Source: Malurus cyaneus samueli
Taxonomy: Eukaryota > Chordata > Aves > Passeriformes > Maluridae
Direction of reading: 5' to 3'
Assembly (NCBI GenBank): GCA_009741485.1
Contig: CM019215.1
Coordinates: 79,929,711-79,993,710, forward strand
DNA: 64,000 nucleotides
The notes under the pieces were generated by a model that was given only the letters and a program-made list of their open reading frames with translations, did not search any database and was not told where the DNA came from. Position 1 is the stretch's first letter. Every line of letters begins with the position of its first letter. This document shows positions 36,717 through 48,590 of the stretch, in pieces. The position numbers and the translations under genes were made by a program.

Positions 36717-38243
36717 GTCTGAGAAGTAATTTGTGTAAAAAACTCCAACCCACAAAACCCTCTGAACCAAAGAAAAAACAACACCCTAAGTTCTGTTTTG
36801 CAGTGTTTCCACAGTAGTGAAGAAACTAAAGACAAAGGCACAGCACAGATGTTTTGCCATGTTTTAGCATTTTGAAAAAATTGTTTATTCTGTCAAATCA
36901 CATTTCAGAAAGGGCAAAATTCTTGAAAAGAAAAGACTGTATCCCAGCACACGCAAGATAGTATTTAAGTCTCTTTATCTTTTACACTCTTACTGGTGAT
37001 GCTTTAGAAGCAAGTTTGGTATGGGTAATAGCACTGCAGGTTTTAAGGTGAATACTTGAGAAGCTTAAAGCAAAAGAGCCTTAAGCATGCCTGCAGGGAG
37101 ATTCATTTTAGCACAGAGAATGAGTACCTTCCACAGTGATCTATTAAAGTTCACAGTGCTGTAATATCATATGGGACCAAACCAGGAATGGTTTCACCAA
37201 AGGCAGCAAGCAAAGTTATCAGTGACATTTGAAGTGGGTCCTTATGTTTTGTCCCAGGATTTGGTTTGATGCATATAAACATGCTTATTTTTAAATTTCT
37301 CTTGGAAGCTCACCAGGTAAACAGGCTTTTTGCTGATCATAAAAAGGTTACAGCCAGACAGTGTAACCTCTGAAAAGTAATGGATGTTTCAGATGAATAC
37401 AAGCAAGATCTCTCCTGTGTGCCCTCACAGTGCAATGGTGATCTATTGAACCAGACAAAAAAGCAAGTTATTCACATATGCTGTTGCCCAGAGGCAAGCA
37501 GGAGAAATGAAAGTAGGGGACCAACTCTTCAAAGGTTACCTCCATTGACTGTCAGTTTTGTCCATTTCATAGCTTCTTTCTGAGCACTACTTCAAAACAA
37601 GGCAGGTGAATATAATTCTCTCTTTCAATTTAAAAAGCGTTGAGACATTACAGAAGCTTATTTCAAATGGAACTGAAATTATAATTGTCTTAAGACAATG
37701 AAGTTTCACCCGTTCATGCATAATGACTTTCAAAAGGAATGTAACAAATGTGTAGTTTGGATCCCCTCCATTCTCCTCTCTTAGTAAGTACTTCCACGTA
37801 CCATTGAAGTGCTCTTGCTTTGATCTCTTTCCTTGTGGATGAAAGGAGCCTCAACCTCATATCACAGAGAATAAAGCTCCTGGATTTAAATACAGACATA
37901 CATGTTCCTTTGGACCTGCTCTTTAGGAAACATGTTTTCTGTTTTTATATTTACACTGACTGACTCAATATGCAATGTTAAGGCATTCAGGACATTTTTA
38001 CAAGAACAAATTTATCAAGAGTAAAATTTGATTTACACAATTCATAGAGGTATCTCTATCTATTCAGCCACTGACTGCATTTTTCAACCTTTTGATCACA
38101 CTTGTTCATTTGAAAATCTCAGGGATACCCCTTAGAGAAGTTTTAAAGTAAGAACTAATTAATATTATTATAACATTAAAGTGAAATTCTTAGAATGGTA
38201 TTTTACTCTTGAACATGCTTATTCCAGTAACCACTTGCTCGAC

Positions 38244-38311
38244 GTCACTTCAGTGTCTCCCGTGCCACTATGTTCTTTCTTTGTCACTTCAGTGTCTCCC
38301 ATGCCACTATG
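38244..38311. repeat. 29-bp tandem duplication, period 39
   Basis: GTCACTTCAGTGTCTCCC followed by G/A and TGCCACTATG occurs at 38244-38272 and again at 38283-38311 with a single mismatch. The 10-bp spacer is TTCTTTCTTT. Confidence 0.9.
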
Positions 38312-39788
38312 AGGACAGGTGGTAGGTATGTACTTGAGTCAGTACAGGTATGGTAAAGCACAGGGGCTTATTCTCTCTGTCTCTTATTTCAGCTCTTCCA
38401 AGTCTTTCTTGGAAAGCATGATCCTTCTGGGTGCTGGAAACATTGTATTCACTATACACTGCCTAACTAGGACAGTGTAAAATTATCTTATAGAGGAGTT
38501 CAAGACAGTGGTCCAGCAGCTTCTTTCTACATAAAGCTTTCATTTTCTGTATACATCCTCTTTAAAATATATAAACATTAAAAAGGAGTGTTATGGCTCT
38601 TATCAATCTACCAAGTTCTCACACTTTCATCATTATAAAAAGCTGTGTTTTCTCTTCATTTTTTTTATTTATTCACTCTGCTTTATTTGTTTTATTAATT
38701 TATTTCTTTTATTTATTTCTCTAAAGACCCTTTAAATATTCTTCAGTTTGTAGAAAGATGCTTTGTATCATCAGTTTTCATCACTCCTTTGACAGACTAC
38801 ACATATTTCTGCTCATTAGCTTTTCATTTTATAGCCATTGTATCTTGGTGCAGGTTCTTTGTATAGTCAAATCCAAGAACTTTACTTTTGTTGTACAGCT
38901 ACAGTAATTTACATATTGTATATTGCATTTCACTACCTCATTATAACATTTCCTTGCTTTACACTAGCTGTACTGCAAACTGTGGAAATTTTGGAAAATT
39001 GTATGTCATAATAATGCTAAAAGTATTTTATTGTAGTAATGATTTTTAAACAGAAACATGGTTATGACTCATACTCAGGTATTCTATGCTACTAGCTGAA
39101 ATGCTAATAAAGTAAGTTTGTTCATTTGCTTGGTTTGTAAATACCTTCAAAGAACAACATTAGGGATAAATACAGAACAGTCTGCATGGGTTTATAGGAG
39201 AAGGGTTACTTGACCAATATTGACTTATTCCTGGTCAGAAAACACACGTGACATGAGCAGAAAGGATCCTTTCCAAGGCAGACACTCGTAGTTTTCTCAG
39301 GCAAGAGTGGCGGCTGTGAGTGAATGCGCAGAACTCATTTTTACAGCCTGTCTGTTGAAGATGCCTATACCAAAATGCTGAGGTTTCTCAGGCAGATTTC
39401 TTAAGACTCAATATTATGTTTGTTGTTTAAATTGTAATCATTTAACAGTGAATAGTAAGATGTTTCTCAAAGCAGATAAATTGTTTGACTACATTTCATC
39501 CTCTGTGGAAGGTGTCTAAACCTACTGTGTGACTGCACCTCAGCTGGAGCTGACAGCTTTGTTTGGTGTCCATTAAAATAGTCCATAGTAAAGAAAATCA
39601 GACCAAAATAAAAGTATTTTGTTCAAAAAGTTTGCATTTTTTTTTTCTATTAACACACTATGGGAAGATGTATCAGTATTTGAAAAAATGTCTGGACCAG
39701 AGAGAATGCCCCAAGCTACATCAAATAGCTCACTGTTTACCAGAATATTGTTTTTCTGAGTGTTTAAATACATATTACTTGAAAGAAC

Positions 39789-39789
<1 letters not shown>

Positions 39790-39828
<39 letters not shown>
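39790..39828. repeat. A39 homopolymer
   Basis: There are thirty-nine A, followed by CCAAACCAAAAAAAC. It could be the tail of a plus-strand retrocopy, but I recognise no parent upstream. Confidence 0.95.
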
Positions 39829-39830
<2 letters not shown>

Positions 39831-40827
39831 AAACCAAAAAAACACATTCCTTCACATTTATTTAAACCTGAGATAAACTTTTTATTTAAACAAATATATT
39901 TGGTAAGTCACATGACATTTTCACTGTCATTGTTCTTATATGCTCAAAATTTCCTTGTTCAACACACTGACCAAACCTAAGACAGGAAATAAAAATTTTC
40001 AACAAAATCACATTCTCAATATTTACTTTTTTTTCCAGATGACATTTCCTTTTAACAAACCTGCCCTCTCACAGGAGTAATTCTTCCTTTCATGACTTTC
40101 ACATTGCCTCTTCAGTAAAAGAAGCTGGACTCTAGCTTTCTTTAGTAGATTTCTGCTGTTTTCTCAAATTCTGTTGTAGGACGCATCTCTCCCTTTAGTA
40201 GAAGATCTAGACAAGTTAAAAGACATGGAGTAGATATGTAAATAATACAGAATTTTTTTAATACACCTTTTCTAGGCTGCTTGTGTCTCATCCTATTTTC
40301 CTTCTTTATCTCTCCTGAAACACACTGTGATTTATTGTGTGAATGAGATAAAATTATATAAACAATTCCTTTCACTCCCATCTATTTTCCCAATCCAATG
40401 AATGCATTCAAATAAATCAATGTTGAAGTTACTGTAATCACTTAAGGAATTGAAGTGGTGTTCTGGAAAACTATGACTGGAATTAAAACAATTGTTTTAT
40501 TCATTGTACAAATTCACAAAATGCTTATCCTACTAATAATGAATGTCTATACGAAGGAGACAACAACTTCAAATAAATGTAAAATCTTCCATGGGGTAGG
40601 AAGTATTAATAAAACCTCAGATGCTAAAAGTTGAACTAAATAATTATTTTAAAAATTGACTATTTATAGCAGTCAAATGTAATAACATATTTACAGTGAA
40701 TATTTCAGCTTCTTAATTTTTTTGTTTAATTCTCCATTGCTTCTTCTGAATCATGTCCCTGGTATACAAGAAACTGAAAGCTTGTGATATTGGCTGTGGG
40801 TACTCTAAATATACCTTTCTGCTATAG

Positions 40828-40965
40828 TTTTCATTGGGAGACTAGATTTAGTTTTCTGAGTTTTGCTGCCCCACACTGGGATTACAAGAAACTACTCCAC
40901 AAAAATCTAACTGAAAGAGAAAACGTCATCAGAAAAGCAAAGGTATATGAAAGTCATGCATTTCT
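40828..40965 (+). CDS. candidate internal exon, upstream member of a phase-matched pair
   Basis: Acceptor CCTTTCTGCTATAG precedes the block and a GTAAGT donor follows it (CATTTCT|GTAAGT). The frame is open throughout: FHWETRFSFLSF, then APHWDYKKLLHKNLTERENV, then IRKAKVYESHAF, and two bases (CT) are left over. Joined to the block at 41200 across a 234-bp intron, CT+G makes Leu and the reading frame continues without a stop. An alternative donor at AAAG|GTATAT would put the next exon out of frame. Several alternative acceptor positions exist, so the 5' edge is uncertain. I recognise no family. The second half is charged and could be helical. Confidence 0.33.
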
Positions 40966-41199
40966 GTAAGTTTCCTGTAATTTCTATAGTTCAATCATAT
41001 CTCATTTATCTATAATTGCAGCATAGCCACACCAAGTTTTAGTGCTTCCTGTGAATTTGCTTTTCATTGTTTGCCAGACCTTCTTTAGTTTCTAGCTTAT
41101 CTTCTTTCTTTGTCACTTCTGTTTTGTCTTACGCAATGATCTTGCAATTGCAATATGATCTTAGGTGCCTAACAGCTGTCTTGTTTTTTTCTTTTACAG

Positions 41200-41338
41200 G
41201 GTCACATTTGACATTGTTGACACTGCCGACAGAATTGTCCAAACCATGAGAATATTTCCACAGGACTTTATCTCCAAAAGAAGTGATGAATCACTGATAA
41301 AGTTATGCCTCAATCTGTATGTGGAGGATCAGACGCAA
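41200..41338 (+). CDS. candidate internal exon, downstream member of a phase-matched pair
   Basis: The acceptor is strong (TTGTTTTTTTCTTTTACAG) and the donor is consensus-like (CAA|GTATGT). The exon is 139 bp, starts with one base completing a codon and ends in phase 0. It encodes VTFDIVDTADRIVQTMRIFP, QDFISKRSDESLIKLC and LNLYVEDQTQ, an amphipathic, helix-like sequence with balanced composition. This is the most protein-like stretch in the window. Without splicing the frame ends ten codons later. Exon-intron phase agrees with the block at 40828-40965. A next exon in phase 0 might be the open block that begins after the acceptor at 45811. Product unknown. A decayed gene or a chance pseudo-exon pair is possible. 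Confidence 0.37.
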
Positions 41339-42310
41339 GTATGTAAGCAGATTTTGTCTCAAAAGTTCTGACATCGTGACAGAAAACATTAATGGAAAAG
41401 AGGGTCCTGTGGAGATGGGGCAGCTCTGTTCTGAGCCAACTCCCTTTTCTGCCTCGAGGCTTGTGCTCAGTGTGCCTGCATTAACTCTGTCCCTGCTCTG
41501 ACTCACTTCCTGAAGGGTTCTAAAGGGCTTCTGTGCATGCACAAACAATGGACCTGAATGCAGTAAAAAAAAAACTTATTTTACAGAAGAGTTGTGCACC
41601 AGATATACCAGTAAAGAAAGTGTCAATCTTTCTCTCTCTCTTCCTCCTCCCACACCTGTGGACCCCAAATCTGGACAATCCATGCAGTAGCAGCAGCACG
41701 ATATCTAAGGAGTGGGGATCTTTCTTCTCTTTCTCTCTTCTCTGCCTTTGTTTCTCTTCTCCCTTACTTTGTCTTGCCAAAGTGCAGCTATCATATTCTA
41801 CCCTGTACTCTATATTGAAGTTTGTTGTGAGGATTGGGAGCTTGTCAAAGTGTGTTGTAAAAGAAAAAGACTTGTTAAGCCAACATTTTTGAGACTAAAG
41901 AGTGAGCTGATTGCCAAGGAAAGTGACTAAAGAGTGAGCTGATGAGCCAAGGAAACTGTACAGTAAGAGTTCCCTGGCATGTGGACTGAAGTCTTTGTTC
42001 ATCTCAACAAGAATCTATAGCAAACATCACACCTTCTGCTAAGCGTGTCCTGACACAGTGATATGCTCACCATCATGGTAAGCCTCAATTCTAAGCCCAC
42101 TTCTGATGCAAACTGAATTGTAGCTCAGTCCCTGAATTATTATGAATATGGTAATACTTCTTGACTGGATAAAAGGTTTCAATTTGGAGCTGGAGTTGCA
42201 GAAGACTTCTTTGGTCAAAGTAGGTATTATAGAGGCAATAATAGCGGAGTGCTGAACCACAGGAACAGCTGTTTGCCTGAACAGTTCTCACAGGTTGTGT
42301 TCATCATCAT
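41339..42310. other. probable interspersed-repeat-like block with a 32-bp tandem duplication
   Basis: Between about 41530 and 42310 the texture becomes richer in C+T and more word-structured than its flanks. A run of CTTTCTCTCTCTCTTCC is present, and two near-identical copies of GACTAAAGAGTGAGCTGAT lie at 41893-41924 and 41925-41957. It resembles a retroviral LTR/leader, but I could not identify the family or its ends. Frames at 41533-41892 and 41712-41930 are unsupported. Confidence 0.3.
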
Positions 42311-43304
42311 TTCTCAGAATTCATGGCTATGGTCCAAAACACTCGACTTGTGTTCAATCTGAATGGTTGGTTTCATCTGATTAAATCACAGTTTGGGCTA
42401 ATGATGAAATCTAATCGACTGAAGCAAAATCCAGCTAGGACTAATGGACTAGTGTTAATGGAATAAAGAATTAAATCCTTGAAAGTTAAGGGAATTGGAA
42501 TTTGGACTTATCTAATGGTATAGTTTTCATTGGTTTTTACTAGCACAGACAGTGACCAAGATACATATGTGTTAACTAGAAGACTGCAAAATTATTTTGA
42601 CTTAGAATTTGGCAATGTTATTGTTTTCTTTACCTTTAAGATTAAAATAAAATGTCTTTCAGTGTAGAGTTTAAATTTAAACTGACAGATGAAAAGTAGT
42701 GTAGCTGTTTCCTCATCATGAATACTATCAGTCCTCTGTGATCCTTCTACCAAGTGATAAATAATACTTGCTTATTTCTGAGACTGTCTTTTATGGTATC
42801 TTAATTTTAGTATTAAGCTGTTGATTAAAATCAGAGGAAAAATTTATCTGGTGGTGTGTATTGACATATGCAGGTAACCAAGGGCAACATCAAACTGCAG
42901 CCAAAATGCAAAGTGTACATTTATTCCATTACCTTGCTAACAAGACCAGGCAGCAGAGATGCACAGGGACACCAGCTCGGTTAGACTTAGTTCATCCTAG
43001 CAAAAGTGGCGTGGGAGGTGGTGAATAGGGGGACATAGTTGCCTGCCTCACTCTTACAAAAGGCTTTGTGCATGTCTGAGTCTGTTACCTCTCCACAAGA
43101 ATTCTACTTCTCAAAACAAGCAGAGGATGAACAACACTAGGTATAAAAAAGGAGTTTTCCCACACTGGAATTTTTTTGCATTCTCAGATGCAAGGTCAAT
43201 TGAGTGAAACTATTTTCTCTTCCACACAAAATCTTCTGGTTTTACCCCTTTCTTCCCAACACTTATTTTCCATATATCTTTAGGTAAGCTTTCTCTTCTT
43301 GATC
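42311..43304. other. AT-rich non-coding DNA
   Basis: Nothing recognisable. Confidence 0.5.
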
Positions 43305-43848
43305 TGTTCTGGTTTTGGCTGGGGTGGAGTTAATAATTTTCTTCACAGTGTGGGACTGAGTTTGATTTGTGATCAACAGTGTGTTGATATTACAGTGATG
43401 TTTTCATTATTAATGAGCACTGTTTGCCGAAGTCAAGGCCTTTTCTGCTTCCCACATTAACAGCACACAGAGCTGGGAGGAAACACAGCTGGGACAGGTG
43501 ATACTGACTGACCAAAGGGATATTCCAGACCATATGATGTTGTTTCAGCAATAAAAACTGAGGAGAGAAAACAGAAGTGATGAGTTTTGCCTTCCCAAGC
43601 TATGCATGATGGAGCCCTGCTTTCCTGGGAATGGCTGAACACCTGTCTGCCCATGGGAAGCAGTGAATTAATTTCTTGCTTTGTTTTGCTTCTATGCATG
43701 GCTTTTACTTTCCCTGTTAAACTGTCCTTACCTCAACCCATGAGTTTTCTACGTTTTACCCTTTTGATTTTTTTCTTCCTCACCACCAGGGGAAAGCATG
43801 CGCTTGGCTGAGTGGTGCTTAGTTGACACCTGAAGGTAAACTGCATCA
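43305..43848 (+). mobile_element. solo LTR of an avian ERVL-type endogenous retrovirus
   Basis: It begins TGTTCTGGTTTTGGCTGGGG and proceeds through GGAGTTAATAATTTTCTTC, a CCAAAGGGATATTCCAGACC block and CATATGATG. A TATA-like AATAAAAACTG sits before the presumed start of transcription. CTGTTAAACTGTCC and CCTCAACCCATGAGTTTT follow, and it ends TGGTGCTTAGTTGACACCTGAAGGTAAACTGCATCA. These are the landmarks of a common bird LTR. The candidate 5-bp flanks (TGATC/CCATC) agree only in part. No internal region adjoins. The frames at 43457-43811 are shadows. Confidence 0.82.
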
Positions 43849-43884
43849 CCATCTTTGGTTTGGAAATTGTCTGAGGACATGGCT

Positions 43885-43914
43885 TTTATGAATATATGTA
43901 AATATATTCATAAA
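43885..43914. repeat. 13-bp inverted repeat with a 4-bp loop
   Basis: TTTATGAATATAT (43885-43897), GTAA, then the exact reverse complement (43902-43914). It lies about 35 bp beyond the LTR end, in AT-only sequence, and can fold as a tight hairpin. Confidence 0.85.
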
Positions 43915-44598
43915 TATATTTGTATATATGTAGATTTCTTTTATTGTATTTATTTTTCATTGTAGAGATAGCAACGATTTCAATTGTTAAGTTCCTGCCA
44001 GATACCTTAATAATCACACTTCTAATGTCTAGATCAATGACATAAAACACATGCTTTATTGCACTACTTAAGTAATGTATTCAGTTTTATCTGAGTCAAT
44101 AACCTTTTTCGTTCCTCTGTTCATCTCACTGGCTTACATGATTCTATGACAAGTAATGAAAAGACACATTTATACCAAGCTGCAGCCTCACTGACGCCAT
44201 ACAACTAACATTGCTCTTTGCAACAGTGCACCCAGGAGCAAAAGTGAAGGCAATTCCATGATACAGACATTTCACACACTGATGATTTTACATGGGACAA
44301 AAGAATAAGATTTTCTTGTCATCAGCACAGCATAAAAACATGCCAACTGTTCTTCTCTTAAACTCAGTTGATATCTCACGCCACACAAAAAATCATGAAG
44401 GTGGGTAAAGAATTTTTCAAAATCATTTATTTTTCTTTAGTGCAGAAGTTAATATCTGCACTAAGTCTAAAAAGACTGTTTCAGACAAGCAAATCAGTCT
44501 GGTCTCTGGAAAGGTACATCCCATGCACCAAACTATTGAACTGACAGCAAATGTTGGCTCTCTATTGCATGAACACAGAGTATTAAAATAATCCAGAA

Positions 44599-44642
44599 TT
44601 AGAAATATCTCAAAATCACTGTTAGAAATATCTCAAAATCAC
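44599..44642. repeat. short tandem duplication, period 23
   Basis: TTAGAAATATCTCAAAATCAC occurs twice in succession (44599 and 44622) with no mismatch. Confidence 0.9.
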
Positions 44643-47600
44643 AGTGCTTTTTCAGTAACTATGATTGAAATAATAGAACTTAATTTTTGATTCTTTTTTC
44701 TTAATTTTATTTTGTAATGCTACTATTAAACTGAGAAATCTAAAACTAATTTTGAAATGAAAAAAGATCTTGTTTAAAACCTTGCTTATGAAATCCCACT
44801 TAGCATCTTTGGATTTGCTCTGCCATCAGTTCCGTCGCTCTTCAGGAATATCTTTTCTTGCCAGATGTAGGTGTCTGAACATTTTTATTGAGCATTTTGA
44901 ACTTTCCACTCCCTGCATGAGCCTGATGTTCATTCACAGACTTTGTGGTCAGTTTCTCAGTTGTTTAAATTACAAAATGATGGCTCCTTGGAGGAGAATG
45001 TGCTTGTCCTTCCCAGAAATTGAAGGAGACAGCTACCTCTGCTGCACATCCTCAATGGTATCTGCCTGAAATTTAATGACTTGGCTGCCAAGAAACACTT
45101 TCAGATTCTGCTTCTTCTTTTGCTTCCTTTCATCCTCCTCCTGTTTCAAACACATCAGAACAAGTATGTTTGCAGCCTTCATTTTCATTAATTTCTGTGA
45201 CAAATGTGACACTCCTCTTTCTGAGATGGTCTATGGATTTTAAAATAAGAGTTTTAAAAGAAACATCTTTATTATCAGGGACACATCTATTTGTCAGTGA
45301 CCTTGCACAGTGTTAAGTAGTATTTTTATCTTTTAACGAATTTCCTTGGGTTTTAGTTTGGTCTTTTTTATGCTCTGGAGAAATGATTGTTTGCATGTGG
45401 TACAGATGAGTTAATCAGATAAGTTCACTCCTGAGTCTGACAAATTATGTGAATTTATTTAAATCAACATTGTATTTAGTCAGCCTGTGCATTCACTTTT
45501 TATGCATTTGATAAGAATTTAATTTCTCTCTACTAACTGAACAGGGGAGGGAGCAAAAGTATTGTTCTGATTTTCTTCATTATTAATTCACAATGGCCTA
45601 ATGCATAGGGAAAATCAACTCAGATTTGCTGTTTAGACCCTTTTTGAAAAGAAGCCAAATTTTTCTTCTTATTCTTCCCTTTCTACAGCCCCACTTCTCA
45701 CCCTAGTGTCTATTTCTGCTTAGAACTTAGGCAAGAAAGCTAAAATGGTTTCAGTTTAAAAAACTTATGACTTATTGGGATATATATATATCTTTTTTTT
45801 TTAATCACAGAAACAAACTTACCAGATTGACTATGTCATGCCAGTGACAGCACATCTTTGTCCTCATAGCTCACAGCTAAGTTTTGAATGGTCAGCCTTT
45901 TCAATGAAACTCAAACTTTTACAGAAAGAAAAAAACGTCTACACTTCCCAGTCACTTGCACAAAATGTTATATCTGGGATTAGGGGTGTAACAGCCGAGT
46001 CAGGGAAGAGTTATTACTTGGTTGCTGCTCAGAATGCAATTGTTTAGCTACTGATGAACTTAATTGGGCTATAAAACAGGAAAAAACAGGCTAATTGTGT
46101 CTGTCCCCTACTGTACATGTAAGTGAGGATAGTTTCATAAGAACTTTTGCCTCCTCACAAATTGGAATTCCAATTCTCAATTTGTTCCAAATAAATAATA
46201 TGGAGAAAAAAAAAGCTAAGAGCTTGTACTGCCTGGTACAATGACATAAGCATGCTGATATATAATTATTTTACATTAATATGAGCAACATGATCTTGAA
46301 AAGGGAAAAGAAAAACTTATGTTTGTGCATTTGAACACAAGTAAAGTGGAGTAAACAAAAGTCAGAAAATAAAGAACAAGATAAACACAAGTCAAATGGG
46401 AAGAATATTTTGCTGAATACAAAAATAAGAATGATTGGCAAAACTAGAAACAAGATAAGCAGCACTGGAAGCCTGTCTGGGAGACGGGTAGGTAAGCAGC
46501 ATAAAAACATTGTGCATGCGAATGAAGAAAAAGGAAGACAAGCCTAGTTCAGTTCAAACTTCTTTTGCTCAAGAGCTCTCAGGTTTGATCATCTCAGCTT
46601 CTGCAGCGGAGGCCACCCAAGACAGCATCTGTCATTGCTAACTATACAACATCAGCTCTGTGGTGTTTGAATCCTCACAGCTAATTTATATTTTAGGTGT
46701 CAAAGACAAACAGCTTTGTTCAGAGTGTTGACAGTGTATAAGAAACAAACATTACTATGAAGTGTGTTGATAATAAATTAATATAGTATTTTTTAAATTG
46801 TAAATATAAAACTGATAGGATTTATCAGTCTTCTAAAAGCTTCTGTCACATGGATCTGTAACTTCCTTCCTGTTAAACACATACATAAACACAAAAAAAA
46901 AGTTGTTGCAGAAGTTTGTTTTGAATAACATGAGATGTCACTAAGGCAGGTATTTTAAATCTTGTGGCATTTTATTCTTAAAGACTTCTAGCAAGTGAGT
47001 TGGAGAATAGATGATGTTAGTCACTAAATGAAAGCTGACTTGCCAAGTTTATGACCTGGGAAAATGCTAACATCTTTTGCTTCTGTGAATTATGCTAGGC
47101 ACTTAAATAACTCTTCTGACCTGACAGAATACTGAAGGTCATAATTTTGCAGTGTTTGCTCTGTCTCAAAAAGCATGCTGAAACATTCCACAGAAAGACA
47201 ATTTCTAGTCATCAATCTGTCACAATCATCACCGTTTTTGACTATATATAGTTGCTTATTACTAACAAGGAGAGACAACACAAAGTTTACAATCTACAGT
47301 GCTTTCACAAACTTCTTTGGATGACAGAGATGAAAACTCAGGTATGAGAACATTATTAGCAGGCTTTTGCCTCTCTTTATAACAGGCACTATCTGGGAGA
47401 AGCCACCTCCATTCTGCCGAGTGCATAAAATATAATTCTTTCTTCCTCACTTCTGTGTGTCACTTTTAAACTGCTTGTAAAATGTTGTAGATTTCAAACT
47501 CCAGAGAGGAGCCAAGAGGTGTGTGTCACCACAGCAGGGGATGGTGGCAGTGATGGTGCTGGGAGTGAGCAAGCAAGAGGGCGGTGCAGGACTCTTTCTG

Positions 47601-48546
47601 CATCTCAAAAAGGGAAACCCAATGACAAATGACTTAATAAGACAACTGATTTAATAAGAAAGAATGAGAAGAGAAATATTGATAATGTTTCATCTCTTCA
47701 GATGCTGGGCACCCCACATTGATTCAGCATCATTTGGAGCCTAAATGGATTTCTCCCGTGCTGCTTTGAAGAGCAGGTGCTGTCCACGGAGAGAAACTGA
47801 TCCTTTTGGTCATCTGAGCTATCCTGAGTAAACTCCTCTCAAGAAAATAATTCTCTTTCTAAAAGGAGCTCTCACAGGCCCTCCTGCTGCACAGTTATCT
47901 AAAGGCAAGGCCAGGCAGACAGAATTGCAGGTTCCATCTGAGATATGCCTTCAGACTCCTTGTGTAAAATGAGAGGGCCAAGTTTGTCCTGCAGACAAGA
48001 ACTGTGAATCACTCCAGAGCCCAAAGATGTGCTGGACAGGCAGCACAGTGCAGCCTGATCCTGCTCAGGTTAACCTTTTGTGGATCACTGACTCCTAAAA
48101 GTGCAAATGTTTGTCAGGTAGGATCAATGTGCTGGTAGAATAGAATAATACAAAGGGTTGATTTTCATAAATGCTGAAATTTATTAAAGGAGCAAATTAA
48201 GAAGAAAAGAAACATGTGTCTTTAGTAAATTTTAAATAGAAAATACAAAATATTTCAACATGTATGCTTTCTCTATAAAACTGAAATTGCTTTGGACAGA
48301 AATCAGGTATTAAAAGATCATGTCCTTAGTGGGGACAGTTCTATAAATGAAGAGTGAAAGGACTTAAGGTACATCAGTTTTCACTATTTTGTAACAGTAG
48401 ATATCAAGCTGCCTAAAGAGCTTAGTCCTATAACTGTACTAATAACATGCACAGCACTGCTTCAGCACAAAACACAAAAGATGATTAAAATGAGAAACTA
48501 GAAGAGAAGGAAACTAATTCAAGAATACTAGTGCTTTTGTTTTCCC

Positions 48547-48590
48547 TTTTTTTTTTTTTTGCTTTTTTTTGCTTTTTTTTTTTTATTTTT
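48547..48590. repeat. T-rich run
   Basis: Blocks of T are separated by GC dinucleotides and a single A, a simple-sequence tract. Confidence 0.9.

Larger units (their letters stand above)
36073..40827. other. AT-rich non-coding DNA with homopolymers and a tandem duplication
   Basis: No complete gene. The stretch holds an A-rich run at 36677-36716, a candidate 59-bp exon at 37258-37316, a 29-bp tandem duplication at 38244-38311, T-rich DNA at 38655-38730 and an A39 run at 39790-39828. Confidence 0.5.

Noticed and set aside
44129..44152. Possible + strand CR1 tail (CATGATTCTATGA)
   Set aside because: No CR1 3' region precedes it, so chance is sufficient.
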